DNA of 43,755 nucleotides from an uncultured Pseudomonadota bacterium (lineage in GTDB: Bacteria; Pseudomonadota; Gammaproteobacteria; Burkholderiales; Thiobacillaceae): assembly GCA_903835655.1 (NCBI GenBank), contig CAILNT010000108.1, forward strand, positions 1-43,755, read 5' to 3'. Positions 25,101 through 32,487 of this stretch are shown here, in pieces (position 1 is the stretch's first letter; each line of letters begins with the position of its first letter). The position numbers were made by a program, and so were the translations under genes. The notes beneath the pieces are model-generated. The model worked only from the letters and a program-made list of their open reading frames with translations, made no database searches and was not told where the DNA came from.

Positions 25101-27066
25101 CAACATCCAGATCATCGACCTGGACGGCGGGGCCAAGCGCCAGGTGGAGGTGGAACTGGTCACCGGCGAACTGCGTCTGGGTGTCCACGACACCAGCACC
25201 AACATGGCCGTTTCGCCCGGGGACCGCTGGCTGATCATCCTCCCGTCCTGGCAGGATGGCTACGGCACCGAGTGGGTCACCTCGAAGAAGGCCTATCTGG
25301 TGGACACCGCCAGCGGCCGGGTGGTGCGCACTTTCGCTTTCAACCAGTCGCCGCAGGGCTTCGAGTTCACCGGCCCCGACAGCGTCGAATTCAGGTTCGG
25401 CGGCAACGGCCTGGTCTACAACCTGCCAGACGGCAACGAAACCAGGACCCCCTACGGCACGGAAACACGCGTGGCATTGGGCTCCGACCGCGAAGGCGTG
25501 TACCAGGCCAACGACAACCTCTACGTGATGCAGGGTGGCAAGTTGGCCACCGTGGTGGACATGCAGAACCGCATGCTCTCCGCTGGCTACCTGCCCGGCC
25601 CCAACCTGCTGGCGGCCCTGATGAGCAACGGTACGGTGCAAATCCACGACGGCACCAGCTTCGCCCTCAAGTTCACCATGATGCCCAAGGGCAAGGGGGA
25701 ATGGATCGCCTACACCCCGGACGGCTACTTCGCCGCCTCACTGAACGGCACGGAAGGCCTGTCCTGGAACGTGGGCGAGGACTACCTGCCCTTCTCCGCC
25801 CTGCGCGAGAAGTTCGAGAAGCCCGAACTGATCCGCCAGGCGTTGGCGCCGGCGAGCACGCCGCCCCCCTCCCGCGTCATCGACAAGCAGGTGGGCAACC
25901 TGACCAACCCGGACAGCGTGAAGCCGGTGCAGTTCGAGGCGGACGCCTTCGCGCCCCCCTACGACATCCGCATCGAGGGTGCCGAGGAGCGCCAGGTGAA
26001 CGCCGACACGGAAGCCGTCACCGTGCTGGTGGAACGCAAGCGCACCAGTTCCGAACCCTACAAGTTGCGCTTCACCGTCAACGGCCGCGAATTGAAGGGG
26101 GCCGTCGGCGCCCGCGGCCTCCGGCAGGTGAGCGCCTGCGCCAGCGCCTCCAGCGCCTGCACGGAAAAGCACGTATTCAGCGCCGACCTCGTCCCCGGCA
26201 ACAACATCGTTCAGGTGAGCCTGGGCTACAAGGGCATGTGGCTGAACCCGCAGACCGTCATCGTCCAGCGTCAGGCGGCCCGCGCCGCCGACAAGCCGGT
26301 GACCATGCTACCGCGTCTGTTCTTCTTCGCCGTGGGCGTGAGCGACTACGCCAAGACGGAGATCAGCCTCAAGTACCCTCACGCCGACGCACAGGCCCTG
26401 GCCGAGATTTTCCGCGCCCAGAAAGGCCGCCTTTACAGCGAGGTCAACACCAAGGTGCTGACCAATGCCGAGGCCACCACCCAGAAACTGACCGTGGAGA
26501 TGAACCGCTTCATCAAGAGCGCGGCTCAACAGGATCTGATCGTGCTGTTCTTCGCCGGCCACGGCATCCTGGACAACGACCAGACCCTCTACTTCGTGAC
26601 CTATGACGCCAACCCGGACGAGCCTTACACGGGTCTCAACGTGTCCTCGATCCAGGAATTGATGACCAAGCGCCCGCAAGCACAGAAGGCCCTGCTCTGG
26701 CTCGACATCTGCCATTCAGGTGCGGCCGGCGAGACCACCCGCGCCGCCAGCATCGGCTCTGACGAAGCCATCAAGCTCCTGGCCCAGGGCACCGGGGTCA
26801 AGGTCATGACTTCCTCCACCGGGCGCGAATTCTCCCTGGAAGGTCCCGACTACAACGGCGGCCACGGCGCCTTCACCGCCGCCCTGCTGGAAGGTCTGGG
26901 CGGCCAGGCGGACAAGAAGGTGGGCGACGGCGACGGCTACATCTCGGTACTGGAACTGGAAACCTACGTCGCCCGCCGCGTCCCGGAACTGACCCACGGC
27001 AAGCAACACCCCACCACCGCGTTCTCCAGCAAGTTCCAGGACTACCCGGTGATGAGAGGCCAGTAG
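22129..27066 (+). CDS. Giant exported OmpA / beta-propeller / caspase-fold protein
   Basis: 1645 residues from the ATG at 22129; an ATG at 22138 and a TTG at 22117 are alternatives. A signal peptide (MNKTLTAIAATLLWLSTMPA) is followed by a TPR-like helical region (about 60-250: KYAFCLYNLAASYTNAKRYE). An OmpA peptidoglycan-binding domain follows at about 465-575, with FEISGHTDNRGSADLNETLS, GYGLTLPLA and RARNRRVEV. Next come WD40-like blades (about 585-1210), an Ig-like segment, and a C-terminal caspase (C14) domain (about 1390-1640) with His1478 in FFAGHGI and Cys1528 in LDICHSGA. The catalytic pair is intact. The order suggests a protease tethered to the cell wall with a large binding platform. 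It opens the 22129-39628 array. Confidence 0.9.
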   Translation: MTWMNKTLTAIAATLLWLSTMPAMGAEPVADKWHIDAFGTRDPEKLLQLSWDSPSMGLKYRIRSYLAEQRADSPQGLFTQAWLQDKIKGGSDIPGYEACVAKYPKYAFCLYNLAASYTNAKRYEDALRLRQRMLDIDPGRFDKLVLYHAYTVLKNDLKRPENAAALLAKYRSTLADSYIWEYIEAQDAKQAKDLEQALAKLQAASRHEDAPYEVWEEMANLKSGDLFDSRSGETRLEVAVAVMFDYITAGHREPRPIAYLRDNFTDALAGSNDQQKLIDLEKEFSRVLAPEFIEYAYDNAYDFGVGANWVNANLPRPEGNEVPYELFAWADANAHIEGLTPRVLSAYKRAVANAYTDEQRRDRYGLLLRMNAKRGWCSQMASLAGDLEARFPGLKSPESAFEVAICNQDPTAAARNLERYDNQSGPTYRADWGRVARLRAAEQNRAQYERDNPFMQNWFKQFGDRLELRIEFVTASAELPASAQADLNKLANLLQAPGAAGYVFEISGHTDNRGSADLNETLSGARAAAVMEALVKKGVPEVRLRAKGYGLTLPLASNQTDAGRARNRRVEVRPVGTLSAPILARNGNLPSGKILPLPGGRWAVLGESPSYLWDLQRNVRLTEYAEGQPLFVTPNGRYLITRSEQNLANQTKNRELLSYDLKSGRLIARAAAAFSWGFALSPKGDELAVSNGENIMVLALPGLNIARIASVANKSCYSKGLAWLAGDQIALSCASYDRIHVVNARTLAPVASLDGVDWVHSLAATGDGRYLVAGHNGGKLLAWDAKTWQLHGEMEVPHGLPSILAARPDSSEMAVSGNGKVTQRIDIESMQVIDTWERNTQPVYSADGGKLYQANYPGYEVRDLADNSVTQLKPEKDASPGASTVWVFPGSNRMFVATASSAEIYDMTTFTRVYDLTPIGTSWKRIGADTLISTHYSEGTWHSFDVASLVLSGENTIPEKEIVKKYPDIWGGKVVVVDPHDRTAGKAERRANIQIIDLDGGAKRQVEVELVTGELRLGVHDTSTNMAVSPGDRWLIILPSWQDGYGTEWVTSKKAYLVDTASGRVVRTFAFNQSPQGFEFTGPDSVEFRFGGNGLVYNLPDGNETRTPYGTETRVALGSDREGVYQANDNLYVMQGGKLATVVDMQNRMLSAGYLPGPNLLAALMSNGTVQIHDGTSFALKFTMMPKGKGEWIAYTPDGYFAASLNGTEGLSWNVGEDYLPFSALREKFEKPELIRQALAPASTPPPSRVIDKQVGNLTNPDSVKPVQFEADAFAPPYDIRIEGAEERQVNADTEAVTVLVERKRTSSEPYKLRFTVNGRELKGAVGARGLRQVSACASASSACTEKHVFSADLVPGNNIVQVSLGYKGMWLNPQTVIVQRQAARAADKPVTMLPRLFFFAVGVSDYAKTEISLKYPHADAQALAEIFRAQKGRLYSEVNTKVLTNAEATTQKLTVEMNRFIKSAAQQDLIVLFFAGHGILDNDQTLYFVTYDANPDEPYTGLNVSSIQELMTKRPQAQKALLWLDICHSGAAGETTRAASIGSDEAIKLLAQGTGVKVMTSSTGREFSLEGPDYNGGHGAFTAALLEGLGGQADKKVGDGDGYISVLELETYVARRVPELTHGKQHPTTAFSSKFQDYPVMRGQ

Positions 27067-27170
27067 GTGACCCGCTTGCAGACCAGGCACTGCGGACCGC
27101 CGACAGACCACCTACGCAGCGCCGGCACCTGCTAAAGCCCACCTACGCCATCGTCGATAACGCCCCCGCC

Positions 27171-30062
27171 ATGCTGCGCATACTCCTCCTCCTGCTCCTC
27201 GCTCCCCTGGCCCAAGCCGCCGAGCCCCCCCTCACCCCCATCCTGCGCATCGATCCCGGCGAGCACACCGCCTTGATCCGGCGCATCGCCACGGACGCCG
27301 CCGGACGCTGGCTGGTCACGGCGGGGGAGGACAAGGCTGCGCGGGTTTGGGATCTGGCCGACGGACGCCTCCTGCTCACCCTGCGCCCGCCGCTGGGCAT
27401 GGGCAACGAGGGCAAGCTCAATGCCGTGGCGCTGTCTCCCGATGGCCGCACGGTGGCGCTGGGAGGGTGGACCCAGTTCAACAATGGCTCGAATAAAAAC
27501 GCCGACGACGGCAACACCGTCTATTTCTTCGACCGCGCCAGCGGCCGCCTGCTGCGGCGCATCACGGGCCTGTCCAACGTGATCCAGCATGTAGCCTACT
27601 CGCCCGATGGCCGCCTGCTCGCGGTGACCCTGTTCGGCAACCAGAACGGCCTGCGCGTGTTCAACGTCGCTGACGGCAGCCTGTTCGACGAGGACCACGA
27701 CTATGGTGCCGACAGCTATAGCGCCCAGTTCAGCCCCGATGGGCAGCGCCTGTTGACCTCCAGCTACGACGGCTTTATACGCCTCTACCGCGTCGATGCC
27801 GAGGGCATCACCCTGCTGCTGAAACGCGCCGTGCCGGGGGGCAAGATCCTCGAAGGGGCTCGATTTTCGCCGGACGGGCGGCGCATCGCGGTGGGCTTCG
27901 ATGACAGCTACGCGGTCAACGTGCTGGATGCCGACGATCTGCAACTGCTGTATGCGCCGGATACGTCGGGTGTGACAGGCAAGTTGAGCAGCCTCGCCTG
28001 GTCCCGTGACGGCGCCTGGCTCTACGCGGCGGGGCAGGCACAGCGCCAGTTCAACGGCCAGTGGCGGGACTACATCCGCCGCTGGGCGGTGCACGATAGC
28101 CAGACCGGCCCACCCACGGACTGGCCGGTGGCAGGAGACGTGATCATGGATCTCGTCCCCCTGGTGGACGGTCGCCTGGTCTTCGGCAGCGGCGCCCCCG
28201 CCTGGGGCGTGGTGTCGGCGACGGGGCAGCGACGTCTGTTCCACACCCCGCCGGTGGCGGATTTTCGCGGCAACCAGGAAGGCTTCACCCTCTCCGCGGA
28301 TGCGGCCCAGGTGCGCTTCGGCTATGAGCTCTGGGGCAAGAGCCCGGCGGTGTTCGACAGCCAGTCGCGTGCCCTCCGGAACGGCGAGGGCAGCGGCTTG
28401 CAGGCGCCGCGCATCGCCGCCCCGGGCCTGGAAATCAGCGACTGGAAACACACCGTCAATCCTAAGCTCAACGGCCAGCTGATCCCGTTGTACCAGTCCG
28501 AACAGGCCCGCTGCGTGGCCCTGCGCCCGGACGACAGCGGCTTCGTCCTGGGAGCCTCCTGGTCCCTGCGCGCCTTCGACCGCGACGGCCACCCGACCTG
28601 GGTGCAGCCTGTGCCAGGCACCACCTGGGCGGTCAACATCTCCCAGGACAACCGCTGGGTGGTGGCTGCCTATGGCGACGGCACCATACGCTGGCACCGC
28701 GCCAGCGATGGCGTCGAGGTGATGGCCTTCTACCCGCACCCGGACAAGAAGCGCTGGGTGTTGTGGACCCCCTCTGGCTATTTCGACGCCAGCCCCGGTG
28801 CGGAAGACCTGATCGGCTGGCATATCAACAACGGCAAGACGGTGGCGGCGGATTTCTTCCCGGCCAGCCGCTTCCGCGACCGCTTCTACCGTCCCGACGT
28901 GGTGGCCCACATTCTGGAAACCGGCGACGAGGCCGAGGCGGTGCGCCTGGCCAATGCCGAGGCGGGACGTCGCACCCAGGCCACCAACATCGTAGCGGTC
29001 CTGCCGCCGGTGCTGCGCCTGCTCGGGCCCAACGAGGGAGAACGCTTCACCCAGGTGCGCCAAGTGCTGCGCTACACGGTGCGCACGGCGGCGGATGCGC
29101 CGGTGACCGGGGTGAAGGTGCTGGTGGACGGCCGCCCCCTGAACCAGGCGCGCGGCCTGCAACCCAGGCCCGGGGGCGGCGAGCAGGAATACAGCCTGGA
29201 AGTCACCTTGCCGGAACATGATGTCAGCGTCGCGCTGATCGCCGAGAACCGCCATGGCAGCAGCGTGGCGCAAAGCGTGAACCTGGCCTGGGCCGGATCG
29301 GCGCGCCAGGAATTCAGCGTCAAGCCCAAACTCTACGTGCTGGCAGTGGGCATTTCTGAGTACCAGAGGAAGGATCTCAAGCTCAATTTCGCCGCCAAGG
29401 ATGCCCGCGACTTCGCCCATGCGCTGGAGGCCCAGAAGGGCCGTCTGTACCGGGAGGTGGAGGTAAAACTGCTCACCGACGCCGCGGCCAGCCGTGACGA
29501 GGTGGTGGACGGCCTCGACTGGCTGCAGAAGCAGGTGGGCGCTCGCGACGTGGGCATGCTGTTCCTGGCCGGCCACGGCGTGAACGACCCCACCGGCACC
29601 TACTACTACCTGCCCCACAACGCCGACCCGGACAAGCTGAAGCGCACCGGCGTGGTATTCAGCGACATCCGCAACACCATGAACGCCCTGGCCGGCAAGT
29701 CGCTGTTCTTCGTCGACACCTGTCATGCCGGCAACGTGATCGGCGACGGCCGCCGCTCGGCGGACATGAACGCGGTGGTGAACGAACTGGCTAGCGCCGA
29801 GAACGGCGTGGTGGTGTTTTCCTCCGCCACCGGCCGCGAATACGCCCTGGAAAATGAGCAATGGGGCAACGGCGCCTTCACCAAGGCCCTGGTGGAAGGC
29901 CTCTCGGGCAAGGCGGACGTGAACAAGTCCGGCCGCATCACCCACAAGATGCTGGACTTCTACCTGTCGGAACGGGTCAAGGAACTTACCCGCGGCCAGC
30001 AGCACCCGGTGACCCTGGCACCGCAAGGCGTGCCGGATTTCCCGATCGCGACGGTGAAGTAG
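27171..30062 (+). CDS. Exported beta-propeller / caspase-fold protein
   Basis: 963 residues. It has a short signal peptide (MLRILLLLLLAPLAQAAEPP). WD40 blades follow over about 30-560, for example LVTAGEDKAARVWDLADGRL, LNAVALSPDGRTVALGG and VAYSPDGRLLAVTLFG. An Ig-like linker (about 605-705) leads to a caspase domain (about 715-955) with His802 in FLAGHGV and Cys851 in FVDTCHAG. Its caspase domain resembles that of the preceding gene (QKGRLY, LAGHG and SSATGREY-type segments), so the two probably arose by duplication, but this one lacks the OmpA and TPR-like parts. The gap after the upstream gene is 105 bp and the ribosome-binding site is weak. Confidence 0.9.
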   Translation: MLRILLLLLLAPLAQAAEPPLTPILRIDPGEHTALIRRIATDAAGRWLVTAGEDKAARVWDLADGRLLLTLRPPLGMGNEGKLNAVALSPDGRTVALGGWTQFNNGSNKNADDGNTVYFFDRASGRLLRRITGLSNVIQHVAYSPDGRLLAVTLFGNQNGLRVFNVADGSLFDEDHDYGADSYSAQFSPDGQRLLTSSYDGFIRLYRVDAEGITLLLKRAVPGGKILEGARFSPDGRRIAVGFDDSYAVNVLDADDLQLLYAPDTSGVTGKLSSLAWSRDGAWLYAAGQAQRQFNGQWRDYIRRWAVHDSQTGPPTDWPVAGDVIMDLVPLVDGRLVFGSGAPAWGVVSATGQRRLFHTPPVADFRGNQEGFTLSADAAQVRFGYELWGKSPAVFDSQSRALRNGEGSGLQAPRIAAPGLEISDWKHTVNPKLNGQLIPLYQSEQARCVALRPDDSGFVLGASWSLRAFDRDGHPTWVQPVPGTTWAVNISQDNRWVVAAYGDGTIRWHRASDGVEVMAFYPHPDKKRWVLWTPSGYFDASPGAEDLIGWHINNGKTVAADFFPASRFRDRFYRPDVVAHILETGDEAEAVRLANAEAGRRTQATNIVAVLPPVLRLLGPNEGERFTQVRQVLRYTVRTAADAPVTGVKVLVDGRPLNQARGLQPRPGGGEQEYSLEVTLPEHDVSVALIAENRHGSSVAQSVNLAWAGSARQEFSVKPKLYVLAVGISEYQRKDLKLNFAAKDARDFAHALEAQKGRLYREVEVKLLTDAAASRDEVVDGLDWLQKQVGARDVGMLFLAGHGVNDPTGTYYYLPHNADPDKLKRTGVVFSDIRNTMNALAGKSLFFVDTCHAGNVIGDGRRSADMNAVVNELASAENGVVVFSSATGREYALENEQWGNGAFTKALVEGLSGKADVNKSGRITHKMLDFYLSERVKELTRGQQHPVTLAPQGVPDFPIATVK

Positions 30063-30157
30063 CCGGTAGCGCCGGCACTTCCCTTGCCTGGCCGGTTTAT
30101 CCGACACACGCCCCTTCCTCGCTACACTCCCCACTGCCCAGTACACGGAGACCTCGC

Positions 30158-31597
30158 ATGTATCCCCCCCGCACCGCCCCGCTTCGACTCCTCATGCTAT
30201 TCCTGCTCCTCGCCGCCACCAGCGCCCAGGCCCTGGAAGGCATCGGCTATGGCCCCGACTCGGACGAAGCCTGTCGCCGGGCGGCGGCGGACCTGGCGGC
30301 AGCGATCCAGGTGCAGGTGAAATCGGTGGTCGAGCAATGCACCCAGGTGCGCAACCAGAAGGCGGAGGATTGCGGTTCCCGTGTATTGAACCGCACCGCG
30401 GCCGACCTGCCCATGCTGGGCCTGCGCTACCGCGACGTGCCCGGCGGCAATGAGCCTGCGGGAGCGAAGGCGGTGCTGGAAGCGGACAATGCGGCGGCCC
30501 TGTACCGGGAAAAGCTGGCCTCGCTACGCAAGGAATTCGCGGCGGGGGCCGCGGCGCTGATCACTACCCGTGACCGCAAGGCGCGCCACGACCTGCTCAG
30601 CCGCCAGCTTGCCACCCTGCGCGCCTATACCGATCACCGCATGGTGGCCATCGCCCTGGGACTTCAGGTCGAGGATCTTCCAACCACGGAAACGGAACTC
30701 ACCAGCCAGCGCGATGCCCTGGAACAAACGGTGGATTCCATTGCGTTCGCCGCCCGGGTGCTGCTCAAGGACATCAACGGCAGTCTGCCCGAGGCCGCAG
30801 CGCTGACCGCCAGCAGCAACAGCCGCGAGGCCACGCCACTGGGCAGCGCCCTGGCGGATGCCCTGCGCGCCGAGATGTCGGGCCGCAGCGGCCCGAGACT
30901 CAAACTAGCCGGAGAATACCGCCTGCTCACTGAGGGGAAAAATGCGGGCGACGTGGACATCGTCGTGGAACTGCGCAACGAAACCACTCGCGCACTCATC
31001 GGTGTGCGTAGCGTACATCTGGCGCGCGCGGGCTACGAAGGCTACCGGGCGGAGCCTCTGGCGCCGGACTTCGAGAAGCTGCTGCGCGAAGGCGCGGCGG
31101 TTTCCGGCGACCTGCGCGCCGATCTGGTCACCAGCGTCGGCACCCAGTTGCTCAAATTCAAGGCGGGCGACACCGTGAAGCTGGCCGCCCGGGTCAACCG
31201 CGCCGCTTATTTCTATGTGGTGGGCCACGTGGTGCGCGCCGACGGCCAGTTCTCCTACCTGCTGCCGCTGCAGCCGGGGGCGGCCAACGACCCGAGCGAG
31301 GAACGCTTCATCCGCTACGTACCCGCCGACTTGGCCAACCACTACGTCGACCTGGGCGAGTTCTCCGTGGAAGCGCCGTACGGCACCGAGCACGCCCAGA
31401 TCATCGCCAGCTCGCAACGCCCCAAGGCTACGCTGCCGGCGGTGCGCTACGACCCGGCTAGCGGCTATTTCGTGGTTCTGGGCAGCAAGGGCGACGCGCT
31501 CGAAGGCATCACCCGGACCCGGGGCCTGATCCCGAAACCCGATAACAAGTTGATGGTGGCGGAAGGCACGCTGAGTTTCACCACTCGCGATCACTGA
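30158..31597 (+). CDS. Exported DUF4384-domain protein
   Basis: 479 residues from the ATG at 30158; the frame is open earlier, but a signal peptide (LRLLMLFLLLAATSAQALEG) begins here. The N-terminal part (GIGYGPDSDEACRRAAADLA) resembles the LPP20-type fold seen in later genes. The C-terminal part (about 330-460: FKAGDTVKLAARVNRAAYFY, RADGQFSYLLPLQ, YGTEHAQIIAS) matches DUF4384, a domain often found with bacterial caspase-like proteases. It probably works in the periplasm with the two caspase proteins just upstream. A 120-bp stretch inside it (30716-30836) recurs as fragments at 7120-7237 and about 21731-21765. Confidence 0.8.
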   Translation: MYPPRTAPLRLLMLFLLLAATSAQALEGIGYGPDSDEACRRAAADLAAAIQVQVKSVVEQCTQVRNQKAEDCGSRVLNRTAADLPMLGLRYRDVPGGNEPAGAKAVLEADNAAALYREKLASLRKEFAAGAAALITTRDRKARHDLLSRQLATLRAYTDHRMVAIALGLQVEDLPTTETELTSQRDALEQTVDSIAFAARVLLKDINGSLPEAAALTASSNSREATPLGSALADALRAEMSGRSGPRLKLAGEYRLLTEGKNAGDVDIVVELRNETTRALIGVRSVHLARAGYEGYRAEPLAPDFEKLLREGAAVSGDLRADLVTSVGTQLLKFKAGDTVKLAARVNRAAYFYVVGHVVRADGQFSYLLPLQPGAANDPSEERFIRYVPADLANHYVDLGEFSVEAPYGTEHAQIIASSQRPKATLPAVRYDPASGYFVVLGSKGDALEGITRTRGLIPKPDNKLMVAEGTLSFTTRDH

Positions 31598-31707
31598 ACA
31601 TTCGCCCGGCCTGGTTCGCGCCGACGGCGCAGTGGATGCCGACGAAAAACCCTGCTATCAGGCTGGTATAGAATCGGGATTCAAGGCAAACCGAGCGAGG
31701 TGCGACC

Positions 31708-32451
31708 ATGCTTGTACTGAAGAGGTTATTGCTAGTGCTGACCCTGGGCCTATCCCTCCCCGTGTTGGCCGACTGTCCGCCCGTCGCGAAGCTGGTCACC
31801 TTCGAGGGCCAGGTCAGTATCAGGCCGGCCGGTCGGGTATTGAAGACCAGCCCGGGCGCCTTGCCCCGGGCCCTGTGCGCCGGAGACGAGGTCCACACCT
31901 TCGCCGGGCGCGCCCTGATCGACGATGGCCGCACCGCCGTAGCCGTTGACCAGTTCAGCGTCGCCGCCTTCATCGCCGCCGGGAAATCCGCCCTGAACCA
32001 GGGCCAAGCATTGTTCTCCGTGAGCAAGCGCAAGGAGGAGGCCGGCGTGGAAGTCAAGACCCGGTTGTCCGTGATCGGCGTCAAGGGCACCCGTTTCCTG
32101 GTCTCCGACAAGAACGACGAACTCACCGTCGTGCTCGATCAAGGTCAGGTCGGGATCACCAGCACCCAAGGCCCGGTGGGCTTGTACCGGGAGAATGCGC
32201 CGGCGAAACCGGCGGATGAGGATTTCGAGACCTATGCCCGGCACAAAACCGAGGCGATCGCTGCAGGCCAGGCCGCGTTCGAGCAGTACAAGACCCAGGT
32301 GCAGCGCGAATTCGTGGCTTATGTGGAAAACCTGACTCTGGAAGCGGGCAAGGAACTGGTGACTATCGGCCGCGTGGCCGTGGAGCGCGATATCCGCAAC
32401 GAGTCCGCCGATTCGATCAAGGCGCTCAGCACATGGCTAGGCACCCGTTAG
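31708..32451 (+). CDS. FecR-domain periplasmic protein
   Basis: 247 residues with a signal peptide (MLVLKRLLLVLTLGLSLPVLA). The FecR domain follows: LVTFEGQVSIRPAG, LCAGDEVHTFAGRALIDDGR, VAVDQFSVAAFI and TRLSVIGVKGTRFLVSD, a beta-rich fold found in anti-sigma regulators and in cell-surface proteins. No membrane helix other than the signal is present, so it is a soluble periplasmic or surface form, not a FecR anti-sigma factor. The C-terminal 80 residues are helical. It sits 37 bp before a CHASE2 adenylate cyclase gene, a pairing I recall from other proteobacteria, where the FecR protein may help the CHASE2 sensor. GAGGTG precedes the ATG, and TATAGAAT near 31668 could be a -10. Confidence 0.85.
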   Translation: MLVLKRLLLVLTLGLSLPVLADCPPVAKLVTFEGQVSIRPAGRVLKTSPGALPRALCAGDEVHTFAGRALIDDGRTAVAVDQFSVAAFIAAGKSALNQGQALFSVSKRKEEAGVEVKTRLSVIGVKGTRFLVSDKNDELTVVLDQGQVGITSTQGPVGLYRENAPAKPADEDFETYARHKTEAIAAGQAAFEQYKTQVQREFVAYVENLTLEAGKELVTIGRVAVERDIRNESADSIKALSTWLGTR

Positions 32452-32487
32452 GCCGGGTAAGGGCCCGGCTGCCGGCACGCTGAATCC

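Noticed and set aside
25272-26606. A plus-strand frame of about 440 codons inside the giant caspase gene
   Set aside because: It is Arg/Gln/Pro-rich in the +1 frame, typical of a shadow in high-GC coding DNA.
27132-30146. A minus-strand open frame of about 1000 codons opposite the propeller-caspase gene
   Set aside because: It is low-complexity (His, Gly, Val, Gln-rich) with no domain or signal. The plus strand carries a clear signal peptide, propeller blades and caspase motifs, so this is the antisense shadow of a GC-rich gene.
29861-30157. Upstream extension of the DUF4384 frame
   Set aside because: It overlaps the end of the propeller-caspase gene in another frame; the signal peptide starts at 30158.
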